From Thermopetrobacter sp. TC1 (GTDB lineage Bacteria > Pseudomonadota > Alphaproteobacteria > Rhizobiales > Aestuariivirgaceae): a DNA stretch of 64,000 nucleotides. The DNA is taken from contig NZ_KN050832.1 of NCBI RefSeq assembly GCF_000746275.1, positions 1,488 through 65,487 on the forward strand. Reading direction: 5' to 3'. The notes beneath the pieces were generated by a model, which was given only the letters and a program-made list of their open reading frames with translations, did no database searches and was not told the origin of the DNA. Position numbers and translations under genes: made by a program. Positions 8,801-17,508 of the stretch are shown piece after piece (position 1 is the first letter of the stretch; each line of letters begins with the position of its first letter).

Positions 8801-8991
8801 ATGGCCTGTTCCACGTCCTCGGGCCGCGCACCGGGCCAGGCCAGGCTCACCTCCACCTTGCGCGGGGCGATACGCGGAAAAGTCTCGCGCTGCATCTTCG
8901 GCAGCGCCAGCAGGCCGGCAGCAACGATGGCCAGCATCAGCAGGTTGGCGATGGTGGGATGGGTGACGAAATAGCGAACGACCCTGTTCAT
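5836..8991 (-). CDS. RND-family efflux transporter, inner-membrane pump
   Basis: Proton-driven inner-membrane pump of a tripartite efflux complex. At 1051 residues it has the full AcrB-like length with duplicated halves: an N-terminal membrane helix ('TIANLLMLAIVAAGLLALP'), a periplasmic porter domain, central helices with 'GLLIVIGLLMDDAIVISENI' carrying the paired Asp of the proton relay, a second porter domain, and C-terminal helices ('LVALSGVVVNNSILLVNFIKHY'). It overlaps the adaptor gene by 4 bases (ATGA), so translation is coupled. Substrate cannot be told from sequence. No outer-membrane channel gene is adjacent. Confidence 0.92.
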   Translation of the reverse strand: MNRVVRYFVTHPTIANLLMLAIVAAGLLALPKMQRETFPRIAPRKVEVSLAWPGARPEDVEQAICQRIEDAVHNVDNVYEITCVAMENVARATVEMVEGASFEKFTSDLKTEVEAIDDFPDLVEKPIIRQLGTRDFVTSVAVSAPAASPVDLKMLAERLKDRMERTGKIPKVTVRGFSTHQIRIALDSARLKALGISVQDVANAVMRSCFDLPAGSLQTRARDILIRYADEGKRPRDYENIVVVASASGGEVRLGDIATITDRFTLDEEKYLFNGRRAAILDITKTPQDDVLRVIDAVKAFIAEEKARLPKGVTMEITNDQASLVRDRLNLILTNAVQGLILVFVTLWLFFGLRYSFWVAMGLPISFLGGGLLMVWSGMTINMMTMIGLLIVIGLLMDDAIVISENIAAQRAKGKPPVQAAIDGVTQVMPSVFASFITTVVIFGSLAFLKGDLGQILRVVPIVMLFVLAVSLIEAFLILPHHLLHTMEKTKTAKMGGRFQEWMNARLEAFSKRVVEPVARFAVNWRYFTFGFAAMLFLLAVAAMAGGKVKFEAFPDLDGNTIAARILLPAGSPLALTERTVERAIQALREINREEKPRQPDQQDLVRNITVEFNRNDTAGEAGPHVATITADLLDAEIRTIRIEEVLAKWREKTKDLPDVVWIRFSETKIGPAGLDIEIRLQGDDLEQMKAASRELMAWLKGYVGAVDISDDLRPGKPEFRIRLKPEARMLGLDGRMVADQLRAAFHSITVNTVQRDGDSIDIDVRLSDRDRDSVADLDHFDIALPDGRLIPLKAVADVQPGRGYSRITRINGQRAITITGDVDTRIANANEIVTHAMASFVPKLLEKYPGVRISLEGADRKARKTQRSILSGFVVGIIGIYLLLSFQFRSYIEPVVVMSIIPFAFVGAVFGHFLMGLNFSMPSLLGLVALSGVVVNNSILLVNFIKHYHGETASVREAAPLASRARFRAILLTSMTTFVGLLPILTEKSLQAQILTPLVTSLAFGLVAATFLVLLVVPSIYSILDDFGLARLDAPAEEEGDHVSAASASR

Positions 8992-10346
8992 CGGCCCTCG
9001 CCTCCCGCCGCTTCGCGGATGACCATGCGCGCGGTGTCCTCATCCGGCACGGGCTTGAGCAACTGCCCTTCCAGCGCCGGAACGAGATCGCTGAGCACGA
9101 TGCGCTCACCGGCCTTCAGCCCCTCGCCGATAATGACGAGATCCCGCATGCGCGCGCGCACCTTCACCGGGCGTATCTCAAGCCGGTTTTCGGCATCGAC
9201 CACGAACACCCGGCCCTCGTGCACCGCCGCGCGCGGAATGGCCAGCACGTCCTTTACCTTGCGGGTGAGAATGTCCATGCGCACGAACATGCCCTTGGCA
9301 AGCGGCGGCTTGTTGCCGGGAGAGACGTGGGAATAGGGATCGTCCACCTCGCCGATGACGCCCAGCGTGCGCGTCTTCGGGTCAAAGGTATCGGACAGGC
9401 GGGCGAAGCGGCCCTGCCAGACCACGGGCACATCCCCCGTTTCCAGCCGGATTTCCACTGACAGGCCCAGCCTGTCGATAAGATGGCGCACCATGCGGCC
9501 GTTCAGGGTCACATCATCGGAGAGATTGGCCACGAGCCGGATGACAGACTGCATCCGCTGCAAGGGATATTGCGCCTCCACTTCCGCTTTCGCGATATCG
9601 TCAGCGCTGGCCAGCTGCTTGCCCACCGGCGCGAACTGCCCCACTTCCACGCCCACCATGGAGATGCGCCCGGTGAAGGGCATGCGGATATGCGTGCGCT
9701 CCAGATTGAGTTTTGCCGCGGCCAGTTGTGCGCGCAGGGTGGCCAGTTGTGCCTGCAGTTCCTTGCGCTGGGCGGGAATGAGATGCAGGGTGTTTTCCAA
9801 TGACTGCACCAGCTTGCGCTGGGCAAGAAGCGCCTTCAGAGCCTGCTCCAGGGTGGCATCGGCAATGGTGCCCCGCGCTCTGAGGGTTTTCTTGCGCTCG
9901 TAATCCTTGCGAACGATGTCCAGCGCCTGCCGCTCCAGTTCAAGAAGACTGCGGGTGTTGCGCTCGGTCACGTCCAGCTCGGCCAGCTTTGCCTCCGTGG
10001 CGCGAATGCCCGCCTCCGCCTGGGCGATGGCCAGCCGGTAATCATCCGGCGCGATGGTGATGATCTCCGTGCCGGCGGGAATGATGGCGCCCTTTTTCAG
10101 GTCCGGATGCGTGTAGACCACCTTGCCGCCCACCTGGGCGATGGCGTTCCACACGCGAGAAGGGCGCACGGTGCCATAGCCGACAATGCGCGGCTGTAGC
10201 GTAAGCGCGCGCAGCGTCATCACCCGCACCACCCGCGCCTCCTCCTGCGGCGCCTTGCGCGCCGGGGCCGGCCGGTTGTTGACGACGAAGGCGACAACGG
10301 CAATGCCGAGCGCCAGAGGCGGGATGAAAAGCAGCCTGCGCCACAT
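8988..10346 (-). CDS. RND efflux periplasmic adaptor (membrane fusion protein)
   Basis: Links the RND pump to an outer-membrane channel. The 452-residue protein has an N-terminal membrane anchor ('LLFIPPLALGIAVVAFVVN'), a beta/lipoyl segment ('GKVVYTHPDLKKGAIIPAGTEIITIAPDDYRLAIAQAEA'), a long coiled-coil hairpin (about 110-215, Leu/Ala/Gln/Arg rich), the returning lipoyl part ('THIRMPFTGRISMVGVEVGQFAPVGKQLASA') and a barrel domain. AGGAGA lies 11 bases before the ATG. First gene of a two-gene operon with the pump. The very long hairpin resembles the VexE/AcrA-like group. Confidence 0.9.
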   Translation of the reverse strand: MWRRLLFIPPLALGIAVVAFVVNNRPAPARKAPQEEARVVRVMTLRALTLQPRIVGYGTVRPSRVWNAIAQVGGKVVYTHPDLKKGAIIPAGTEIITIAPDDYRLAIAQAEAGIRATEAKLAELDVTERNTRSLLELERQALDIVRKDYERKKTLRARGTIADATLEQALKALLAQRKLVQSLENTLHLIPAQRKELQAQLATLRAQLAAAKLNLERTHIRMPFTGRISMVGVEVGQFAPVGKQLASADDIAKAEVEAQYPLQRMQSVIRLVANLSDDVTLNGRMVRHLIDRLGLSVEIRLETGDVPVVWQGRFARLSDTFDPKTRTLGVIGEVDDPYSHVSPGNKPPLAKGMFVRMDILTRKVKDVLAIPRAAVHEGRVFVVDAENRLEIRPVKVRARMRDLVIIGEGLKAGERIVLSDLVPALEGQLLKPVPDEDTARMVIREAAGGEGR

Positions 10347-10419
10347 GCGTTCACGTCTCCTGCTGATTACGACTCAAAAATTCAGGCACACATAAAAAGA
10401 CCGCGCCTTTTTTCAGCTT

Positions 10420-10818
10420 TCATGGTGCGCCTTGGCGCCGCCGGCACAGGATAAAGGCCACAAACAGCCAAAAGCCGCTGCGCAGGGTCATGGCGCCCAC
10501 CGTGCGCATCTCAAACGGCGTGCCAACAGCCACCTTGATCCCGAAGATGGCAAAAACGACGACCGTGGCGGCCGCAATGCCTGCCGCCAGCGGGCAGGCC
10601 CAGGCGCACCGGCGCATCATCCCCCAGGCGGCCGCCACATAGGCGAATCCGGCAAGGAAATTGAACCAGACCACGAAAGGCAGATAATGCCCGGCGGCGA
10701 TGCGCGCCTCTTCCGGGCCAAAAAGCACCCGCCCGCCGGAAAACACCGTCAGCCCCCCGAACAATCCCGCCAGCAAGGCCAGACCGCGCACAAGATTTGA
10801 CCGCCCGTTCTCCACCAT
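10420..10818 (-). CDS. Small integral membrane protein, four predicted helices
   Basis: 132 residues with four hydrophobic segments: 'GLALLAGLFGGLTVFSG', 'YLPFVVWFNFLAGFAYVAAAW', 'AGIAAATVVVFAIFGIKVAVG' and 'LRSGFWLFVAFILC'. I do not recognise a named family. The start ATG follows AAGGGA at a good distance ('AAGGGAAGC ATG'). It is upstream of the efflux operon on the same strand with a 73-base gap, and could be cotranscribed with it. The open frame extends upstream but without a plausible start signal. Confidence 0.72.
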   Translation of the reverse strand: MVENGRSNLVRGLALLAGLFGGLTVFSGGRVLFGPEEARIAAGHYLPFVVWFNFLAGFAYVAAAWGMMRRCAWACPLAAGIAAATVVVFAIFGIKVAVGTPFEMRTVGAMTLRSGFWLFVAFILCRRRQGAP

Positions 10819-11374
10819 GCTTCCCTTGCCTTTCATCAGCCACCAAATGCAGCGCCCTCCCCCGACGTTCCAACATCCGCATGGGTACGAAACGTTCCTT
10901 CCCCTTGCGGCACTGCTCATGACCCAAAGGCCAAGCGATCCTTTCCAGTACCGAACGCACGCCCCGCCCATGGCAAAGCCACGACCGGCACAGGCATTAA
11001 GCAGGATTCCCACCAGTTAGCAAGTGATAAAACACTTTTTAAGCAGACACCCGAATATGTCTGGGCGAGATATCCCGCCTTTTAAGGCGGCCCTCAGCCA
11101 GCCGGAAAATCCAACCAAAAATTCATCACACTGCCCCCTCTTTCGCTCAGGCACCTCATAGAGGAAAAACATCAGGTGACCTAAGGAAGAAAAACCGGGC
11201 GGTGAGCAGATGTGAAAAATCGCCTCTGGGCAAATTTTTCGTTTGGCTTCAGAGGAAAACTTCCGATCGGCTCCACCGTGCGGTATGCACACTTGACTTG
11301 GGGCAAATGCATGAACGTGCAGTATCAGGCCGCTGCTCTTGCCGGTTGACGAGAAAATCGACGAGGAAAGGATT
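10819..11374. other. Intergenic region, no gene recognised
   Basis: About 550 bases without a supportable gene. The part from about 11,030 to 11,330 is visibly AT-richer than its surroundings and contains a short perfect hairpin (CCGCCTTTTAAGGCGG near 11,081). No T-run follows, so it is not a clear terminator. It may be decayed sequence. Confidence 0.5.
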
Positions 11375-12592
11375 TTACGCCGCCTTGAGCAGGCCTTTGC
11401 CGAGGCGGGCGGCGAGGGGGCGGGTTTCTTCATCCGCCAGCTGCGCCAGGATCTCTGCCAGGCGTGCCTTTTCCGCCACTGAAAGGTCGTTGTCCGCCGC
11501 CATGATCCAGGAGAGCACCTCGCGCCCGAAGGTGGCCTCGGAAACGCCGGCCTCGGCATCGCCATGCTTCTGGGCCACGTCAAAGACGGCTTCAACAAGC
11601 GGCAGCGCCGCCTCCGGCAGATCGCTCTTCTTGTAAAGCGCGCGCAAGGCCCGCTTGCTGCCCTTCTTCGCGATGCGCTCAAGCTGCCGGGAGGAGACGC
11701 CGGCCAGAATCCCCAGCGCCGCCAAAAGGACCGTCACATGCCCGCGCACCGCCGCGCGCAGGATCACCGCCGCGGTCAGAAGCCCGCGCCCGGCCATGAA
11801 GCGCATGGCCGCGCGCACCCGCTCCTTGTCCCTGGCCAGGGAGATGAGAATGTCGGCCAGCGCCCGCTCTTCGGTATCCTCCACCGCCTTGCGAATGGCC
11901 ACGCTCGCCGGCAACTCCCCCTTGAGAATGGCGGTGCGCACCCGTTCCGTTGCCGTGCGCACATGCACGATGCGGATTTCCGCCGGCAGATCCTTGCGCG
12001 CCAGCAACCGCTCCGTCACCGCCGGCACATCCCGGAACCGCGCATAAATGCGCTTGAGATTGTCGCCATCAATGCGCACCCGGCCATTGTCTAGCAGGGC
12101 GAGCACAACAGGCAGCTCCCCTTCGCGCGCAATCAGGGTCATCAGCCTGTCACTGACAGCCGCGCGCTGCGCCAGCGCCTCGCGCCGCTTTTCATCACCG
12201 ACCTTGAAAATGGCCACCTGCCGCGCCGCATCCAGGGCCTTCGCCCGCCTGAGAAACGGCAGCGCAATGGCTTCCGCATCGGCCGTGATCAGAAAGACGG
12301 AATCGGCATCCAGATGCGCATCTTCGGTGAGGCCTTCCGCGCAGGCCTGCCGCACGCGCATGTCCTTATCCTGCAAGAGCCGGTGCAGATAGGGTGTGAC
12401 CAGCCGCCGTTCCGGATCCTTCGCCTCCCGGCCGCGCACGAAGGCCGCCAGCTGACAGGCCAGCGCCTGCCTGTCCGTCACGCTGCCACTGGCGAGCACA
12501 TTGTCGAAAACACGCGTATCCAGAAGCGGCCGCTGCCGCCCTGCCCGCTCGCCCCGTCCCGCTCCGGGCAATCTGGAAAACAGCTTCAACAC
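11375..12592 (-). CDS. DUF2336 family protein
   Basis: 405 residues, almost all helical, with HEAT-like spacing of Leu and Ala. The N-terminal half ('FDNVLASGSVTDRQALACQLAAFV', 'MRVRQACAEGLTEDAHL', 'DRLMTLIAREGELPVVLALLDNGRVRID') fits DUF2336, a family common in alphaproteobacteria and without a settled function. The start is GTG with GAGG seven bases upstream. No signal peptide or membrane segment, so it is probably cytoplasmic. It stands alone between unrelated genes. Confidence 0.75.
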   Translation of the reverse strand: MLKLFSRLPGAGRGERAGRQRPLLDTRVFDNVLASGSVTDRQALACQLAAFVRGREAKDPERRLVTPYLHRLLQDKDMRVRQACAEGLTEDAHLDADSVFLITADAEAIALPFLRRAKALDAARQVAIFKVGDEKRREALAQRAAVSDRLMTLIAREGELPVVLALLDNGRVRIDGDNLKRIYARFRDVPAVTERLLARKDLPAEIRIVHVRTATERVRTAILKGELPASVAIRKAVEDTEERALADILISLARDKERVRAAMRFMAGRGLLTAAVILRAAVRGHVTVLLAALGILAGVSSRQLERIAKKGSKRALRALYKKSDLPEAALPLVEAVFDVAQKHGDAEAGVSEATFGREVLSWIMAADNDLSVAEKARLAEILAQLADEETRPLAARLGKGLLKAA

Positions 12593-12984
12593 CTTGGATC
12601 CTCACCACCTGATGACAAAAAAAGCGTCATGCACCTCAACCTGCCAGCCTGCCCTCAAGCAGGCGCATGTCCGCCTGTTCGTTCCCGAAAGGTAAACGGA
12701 CATGCTTAAGAAACGGTGGATAAAAACTGAACGAAGGGTAAATGCAAAAGGGCGCCATGCCCTGCGCAGGCAAGCAGGTCATCACCCTGCCCCGCTCTGG
12801 TTCATAAGGCGGCCTTGCCCAAGGCGGGGCGAATGCGCTAGCCAAGGAGGGGAAGAAGCACGCACACTGCGGGCGCCGCAGGGTGCACCAGGGCGGCAGG
12901 ACCGGCAATGAGGCCACAAGGCCGCTCCGTGCGCTTAAAAAAGCGGCGCAACATGAGGGGGGTCAACAGGCGACGGGAGTTCCC
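12593..12984. other. Intergenic region between the DUF2336 gene and gltA
   Basis: About 390 bases with no supportable gene. It must hold the divergent promoters of the two neighbours, but I see no convincing -35/-10 pair or operator. Confidence 0.5.
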
Positions 12985-14373
12985 ATGAGCAAGAGCGACA
13001 AAGACGGCAAACCCAAAAATCCTGAAGCCATCCGCAAGGACGAGGCCACATCGCCCGAAACGGCGCGTCTGACCATCGGCGAGAACACCTATGACTTGCC
13101 GATCCGCAAGGCCACCATGGGCCCGGATGTCATCGACATCCAGAACCTCTATCGCCGCTCCGGCTATTTCACTTTTGACCCGGGCTATACCTCCACCGCG
13201 TCCTGCGAATCCCAGATCACCTTCATCGACGGCGAGAAGGGCATTCTGCTCTATCGCGGCTATCCCATCGAGCAGCTTGCCGAATACGGTGACTATCTCG
13301 AGACCTGCTATCTGCTCCTCTATGGCGATCTGCCTACCCAGGCCGAACGCCAGCGCTTCGACAACGAAATCACGCGCCACACCATGGTGCACGAGCAGAT
13401 GCGCACCTTCTTCCAGGGCTTCCGCCGCGATGCCCATCCCATGGCCATCATGGTGGCGGTGGTCGGTGCGCTCTCGGCCTTCTATCACGACAGCACCGAC
13501 ATCAACGACCCTCAGCAGCGTGAGGTGGCCACCCGGCGCATGATTGCCAAGATCCCCACGCTGGCTGCCATGGCCTACAAGTATTCGCTCGGCCAGCCCT
13601 TCGTCTATCCGCGCAATGACCTGGATTACGCCTCCAACTTCCTGCACATGTGCTTCTCGGTGCCGGCGGAGGAATACAAGGTCAACCCGGTGCTGGCCCG
13701 CGCCATGGACCGCATCTTCATCCTGCACGCCGATCACGAGCAGAACGCCTCCACCTCCACCGTGCGCCTGGCCGGCTCCTCCGGCGCCAATCCCTTCGCC
13801 TGCATCGCCGCCGGCATCGCCTCGCTCTGGGGCCCGGCCCATGGCGGCGCCAACGAGGCAGCGCTCAACATGCTCGAGGAAATCGGCACGCCGGAGAACA
13901 TCCCGAAATACATCGCCCGCGCCAAGGACAAGAACGATCCCTTCCGGCTCATGGGCTTCGGCCATCGTGTTTACAAGAACTATGATCCGCGCGCCCGCAT
14001 CATGCAGCGCACCGCCCAGGAGGTTCTGGCGGAAGTGGGCGATCCCAACGATCCCCTGCTCGAGGTGGCGCGCCAGCTGGAGCAGGTGGCTCTCAATGAC
14101 GAGTATTTCATCGAGCGCAAGCTCTACCCAAACATCGATTTCTACTCCGGCATCACCCTGCGGGCGCTGGGTTTTCCCACCTCCATGTTCACCGTGCTCT
14201 TCGCCCTGGCCCGCACCGTCGGCTGGATCGCCCACTGGCGCGAGATGATCGCCGACCCCAAGCGCAAGATAGGCCGTCCGCGCCAGCTCTACACCGGCCC
14301 GGTCATGCGCGATTACGTGCCCATGTCCCGCCGCGGCACCGGCCTGGGCGAGGGCATCCACAATCAGGACTGA
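12985..14373 (+). CDS. gltA: Citrate synthase
   Basis: Condenses oxaloacetate with acetyl-CoA, the entry step of the TCA cycle. 462 residues with the large type II form's N-terminal beta region ('[45 protein letters not shown]'). The conserved oxaloacetate/CoA sites are present: '[19 protein letters not shown]' with the catalytic His, '[15 protein letters not shown]', and '[14 protein letters not shown]' with the second active His. The start is the ATG with CGACGGGAG eight bases upstream; the frame is open further upstream without a better start. Monocistronic, followed by a strong terminator. Confidence 0.97.
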   Translation: MSKSDKDGKPKNPEAIRKDEATSPETARLTIGENTYDLPIRKATMGPDVIDIQNLYRRSGYFTFDPGYTSTASCESQITFIDGEKGILLYRGYPIEQLAEYGDYLETCYLLLYGDLPTQAERQRFDNEITRHTMVHEQMRTFFQGFRRDAHPMAIMVAVVGALSAFYHDSTDINDPQQREVATRRMIAKIPTLAAMAYKYSLGQPFVYPRNDLDYASNFLHMCFSVPAEEYKVNPVLARAMDRIFILHADHEQNASTSTVRLAGSSGANPFACIAAGIASLWGPAHGGANEAALNMLEEIGTPENIPKYIARAKDKNDPFRLMGFGHRVYKNYDPRARIMQRTAQEVLAEVGDPNDPLLEVARQLEQVALNDEYFIERKLYPNIDFYSGITLRALGFPTSMFTVLFALARTVGWIAHWREMIADPKRKIGRPRQLYTGPVMRDYVPMSRRGTGLGEGIHNQD

Positions 14374-14448
14374 CGGGACTGATCGCGCTCAATGCGCCAA
14401 AAGCCGCTCATGCGAAAAGAAAGCCCGGAGAAACACGAACGCAACAGG

Positions 14449-14477
14449 AAAAGGCCCGGTTACACCGGGCCTTTTTA
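14449..14477. terminator. Bidirectional terminator after gltA
   Basis: A 10-bp stem AAGGCCCGGT/ACCGGGCCTT is flanked by A and T runs on both sides. It can serve gltA and the convergent small-protein gene. Confidence 0.85.
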
Positions 14478-14528
14478 CGCATTCCATTTGCTCCCGACCA
14501 ATGTCTGGTCAATGAAGCAAAAGGGGCT

Positions 14529-14855
14529 CTAATCCCCGGCTTCCTTACCGATGCAATCCTCGCGATCGATGCAGGTCGCTTCCATGCCACTGACCACGCA
14601 GCAGACTTCTCCGTCTTCGCAGTCCGAATTCTTGGTGCAGCCGGAAAAATTGGATGCCAGACGCACATCGCCCTTGTTCAGCATGTGCCGCAGGCGCATC
14701 AAAGCATCATCCTGATCAGTCTGAACCAGCGGAGACGGCTGTGCAACGTCTCCATTAAGAGGCTGGGCAGAACTGACAAGCGGCATTCCCATGACTGCCA
14801 TGACAAATGCAAAAGTCACTGCCCCCTTCAATGCGCGCACTGTGTGATTTGACAT
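14529..14855 (-). CDS. Secreted six-cysteine miniprotein, function unknown
   Basis: A 108-residue precursor with a clear signal peptide ('ALKGAVTFAFVMAVMGMPLVSSAQP'). The mature part ends in a compact cysteine module 'CTKNSDCEDGEVCC', then 'VVSGMEATCIDREDC'. The spacing is C-x5-C-x5-CC-x8-C-x5-C, the framework seen in cystine-knot and related disulphide-rich miniproteins, mostly known from eukaryotes. I do not recognise a bacterial family. The start was chosen because AGGGG precedes this ATG by about eight bases. Convergent with gltA across a shared terminator. Three disulphides in the periplasm or medium are inferred. Confidence 0.72.
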   Translation of the reverse strand: MSNHTVRALKGAVTFAFVMAVMGMPLVSSAQPLNGDVAQPSPLVQTDQDDALMRLRHMLNKGDVRLASNFSGCTKNSDCEDGEVCCVVSGMEATCIDREDCIGKEAGD

Positions 14856-15005
14856 GATTCTGCCCCTCTCGGGTTTCATCCGCCCGCCTCTCGATATGAG
14901 AATGTGCATTCATTGTGTTGCGTGCAAACACAAAACGGATGAGCCCTGATCCAGATCAGAGGCAGGAATGAAGGATGAAGAAGCGCGCTCAATGGGGGCA
15001 ATGCC

Positions 15006-16283
15006 TCACTTCCCGCCGCCATTGGCGATGACCTTCAGGTTGAGGCTTTCGGTCAGGCCCTGCGGATCCTCAAGAAGCGTCATGAGCGTTGAAAAGTTCA
15101 TGGGCGCCTTCGCTTCCATGGAGATCACAAGGCTTTCGGGGTTTTGCAGGAATTCCTTCAAGGCCTGCCCCGCCTGCATGCCCACCTGCGGCAGACCGAG
15201 CACGAACAGGAAACTCTGCGGATAGGCGCTCCAGGCCTCGATGATCTGATCTTTCGTCAGGCCGTTCTTCTTCATGCTGAACGCAATGAGCTTTTCAGTG
15301 AGCCCCTTGTCCGTCCAGCCGATGGCAAGCCCGCGCAGCGTGATCTCTTCGCGGAGCATGCGTCCCAAAGGCGAATTGGCATTTTCGATGGCCTCGTCGA
15401 TCCGCTCATCGCTTCCGGGCCCCTGGGCCTCGAGCAACACCTGCGCCGGTATGCGCAAATCCGTCAGCGAGATGTTCAGATCACCGGCCCCTTCCATGCC
15501 CGCCCGCAGGGCCGCATTGATATACATACGCTCTTTCTCATCCCAGCCCGTATCGAGAACAACGCCGCCGGTGAAAATAAACCGGGCAAAGCCAAGGCCG
15601 CCCAGTGCATCCTTGCGCGAGAGCATGGATACGACCTCTGCCGGCAGCTCCACCCGCCCGAGTTCAATTTCGGAATGGCCCGCGCCTGTACGCCTGTCTC
15701 CCTTGAAACCGCCGCGAATGCCTGTCACCAGCAGACGCTTGCTATCATTCAAGGTCAATTCCAGGGTAGGAATGACGACTGATCCCGCCATCAGATTGTC
15801 GGCATTGACCTTCTCCATGACATTGCGTGCGGCTTCTGCCTTCAGCACGCTGACATCATCAAGGATCACCTCCGGCATGATGAGAGAGAACAGGGGCGTT
15901 TCAGAATCCTGCTTCGTAAAATCGGTGATCTCCAGCCTGAAATCATTGAAGCGCATGTGCTTCGCCGTCAGCAGACCGTCTTCTTCCGCGGGATGATCCA
16001 CCGCAATGCGAGCAATACGCACAAGCGGCACCGTCCTGTCTTCAATGACAACAGCCAAAACCACTTCTTCCGCCACATAGCCCGTATCTGTCTTTTCAAT
16101 ACGGCCCACGGCCGGCAGAAGCTTGGTCTTGTTCTCGTTCACCTGCGTTTCAATGGATTTCATGAAATACTCAAGCAAAGGCGGCAGCGGCTCGGGATCC
16201 CGCGCCAGCGTGGGCGCCGCAAAAGCAAGAAGAAGAACCGCCACCTGCAGAAGGGATAGAAGAAAGCGTGCGCTGCGTGTCAT
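15006..16283 (-). CDS. Exported protein of unknown function
   Basis: 425 residues with a signal peptide ('MTRSARFLLSLLQVAVLLLAFAAPTLA'). The rest is mixed strand and helix with no membrane segment, for example 'VPLVRIARIAVDHPAEEDGLLTAKHMRFNDFRLEITDF', which resembles repetitive beta-rich periplasmic proteins such as the AsmA/DUF945 type only loosely. I do not assign a family. GGAG lies seven bases before the ATG. Single gene, divergent from hsp20. Confidence 0.7.
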   Translation of the reverse strand: MTRSARFLLSLLQVAVLLLAFAAPTLARDPEPLPPLLEYFMKSIETQVNENKTKLLPAVGRIEKTDTGYVAEEVVLAVVIEDRTVPLVRIARIAVDHPAEEDGLLTAKHMRFNDFRLEITDFTKQDSETPLFSLIMPEVILDDVSVLKAEAARNVMEKVNADNLMAGSVVIPTLELTLNDSKRLLVTGIRGGFKGDRRTGAGHSEIELGRVELPAEVVSMLSRKDALGGLGFARFIFTGGVVLDTGWDEKERMYINAALRAGMEGAGDLNISLTDLRIPAQVLLEAQGPGSDERIDEAIENANSPLGRMLREEITLRGLAIGWTDKGLTEKLIAFSMKKNGLTKDQIIEAWSAYPQSFLFVLGLPQVGMQAGQALKEFLQNPESLVISMEAKAPMNFSTLMTLLEDPQGLTESLNLKVIANGGGK

Positions 16284-16471
16284 GAAAGATCTCCTCAAAT
16301 GGTCATATCCCCGGTCCTGTCGGAAATGTCGCATAAGGCCGATCGTCCGTGTTCAACACCGCATTCAGCTAGGCGACATTGGCCAAGAGCTTAGCCTTTC
16401 GTTTCATGCATGTGAATGCCACGCCCTTCAATTGTGAAGAAATCTTCACGCACCCTTCACACTTGCCGCTA

Positions 16472-16498
16472 TTGAAAACGCGCCAAACGCCCCCACAT
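16472..16498 (+). promoter_or_regulatory. Sigma-32 (RpoH)-type promoter of the hsp20 gene
   Basis: TTGAAA, 13 bases, CCCCACAT closely matches the heat-shock consensus (CTTGAAA-N11-16-CCCCATNT). It ends 58 bases before the hsp20 start, so heat induction through RpoH is likely. Confidence 0.62.
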
Positions 16499-16556
16499 CA
16501 GCAGTGAACCCATGAATGGGCATTACCGAACAAGGACGCTGAAGGAGGGTGAGACG

Positions 16557-17042
16557 ATGAGATACGTGGTTCCGTTTTCCCGCACGGGTATTCCGGGCCG
16601 TCGTTTCGTGGATCCCTTCGCGCTGATGCAGCGCGAGATGGAAAACATGCTGGAATCCTTCTCCCGCGCTCTTGAAAAGGCGCCGGAGGGTGAAGAGGTG
16701 TTCTTCACGCCAGTTGTCGAGGCCAAGGAGGACAACAAGGGCCTGACCATTGAGGTGGATCTACCCGGCGTCAATCCTGATGACGTCTCCGTGGAGCTCT
16801 CCGAAGGGGTGCTCACTATCAAGGCCGAGCGCAAGATGGAGAAGGAGAGCGACAAGGAGGATGAAGGCGTCAAATACCACATCGCCGAGCGCGCCTATGG
16901 CACCTTCATGCGCCGCTTCACCCTGCCCTGGGAGGCGGATGAGGACGCCATCGAAGCAAGCTTCGACAAGGGTGTGCTGAAGATCTTCATTCCGCGGAAA
17001 GTGGAGGAGAAGAAGGCCAAGAAGATCGAGATCAAGGCCTGA
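16557..17042 (+). CDS. Hsp20/alpha-crystallin family small heat-shock protein
   Basis: ATP-independent holdase that binds unfolding proteins. 161 residues with an N-terminal arm ('RRFVDPFALMQREMENMLESF'), the alpha-crystallin domain ('FTPVVEAKEDNKGLTIEVDLPGVNPDDVSVELSEGVLTIKAERK' through 'RRFTLPWEADEDAIEASFDKGVLKIFIPR'), and a short C-terminal tail with the 'IEI' (I-x-I) oligomerisation motif. Start ATG has AAGGAGGGTGAG just upstream. Preceded by a sigma-32-like promoter and followed by a terminator, so it is a monocistronic heat-shock gene. Confidence 0.95.
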   Translation: MRYVVPFSRTGIPGRRFVDPFALMQREMENMLESFSRALEKAPEGEEVFFTPVVEAKEDNKGLTIEVDLPGVNPDDVSVELSEGVLTIKAERKMEKESDKEDEGVKYHIAERAYGTFMRRFTLPWEADEDAIEASFDKGVLKIFIPRKVEEKKAKKIEIKA

Positions 17043-17065
17043 CACACCAGTCACGAAGCCCCTTT

Positions 17066-17104
17066 GCCGGGAGAGGTTTCCTGCCTCTTCCGGCATTTTG
17101 TTTT
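17066..17104 (+). terminator. Terminator of the hsp20 gene
   Basis: GCCGGGAGAGG pairs with CCTCTTCCGGC (one G-T pair) around a 7-base loop and is followed by ATTTTGTTTTC. Confidence 0.78.
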
Positions 17105-17508
17105 CTCAAGGAGCATGCGGCACGCCCACACTTTCTGGCAAAAGCCATGGCCGTAAAACCTTTTGGTCCCGGCCTTGCCCGCCGCCCCAGCATACATGCG
17201 GCATTCAAAACCACATGCGTAAAAAACAGCCACCCGTCACCGCCTCGGAAACAGCCGCTGAATCACTTTCTCAGGCCCTTGAATCATCACATGAACGAAC
17301 ATGAATCATTTTCTGAACGGCATGAATCAGTCTCTGAAGCAAAAGCACATTTCTCCCGCCATTTCATATGGTTAACAAAACATTCCGAATCTGTTTCCCA
17401 ACCAATGCCACCCCAATAATCGGCGCCACGGGACCATCAACCCCAGACCGATGCGCCCGGTCCTTGCGCTTCATGCCGCCTTTTATTCCCGAAAAGGCGG
17501 CTGCAGGC
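17105..17508. other. Intergenic region before pgm/manB end
   Basis: About 400 bases without a supportable gene. The segment 17,260-17,340 repeats 'TGAATCA' at several places, as imperfect direct repeats. A 10-bp hairpin (17,477-17,503) lies just past the mutase stop and may end that transcript. Confidence 0.45.

Noticed and set aside
17477-17503. Hairpin past the mutase gene as a strong terminator
   Set aside because: The stem GCCGCCTTTT/AAAAGGCGGC is good but no T-run follows on the minus strand, so a terminator is not claimed.
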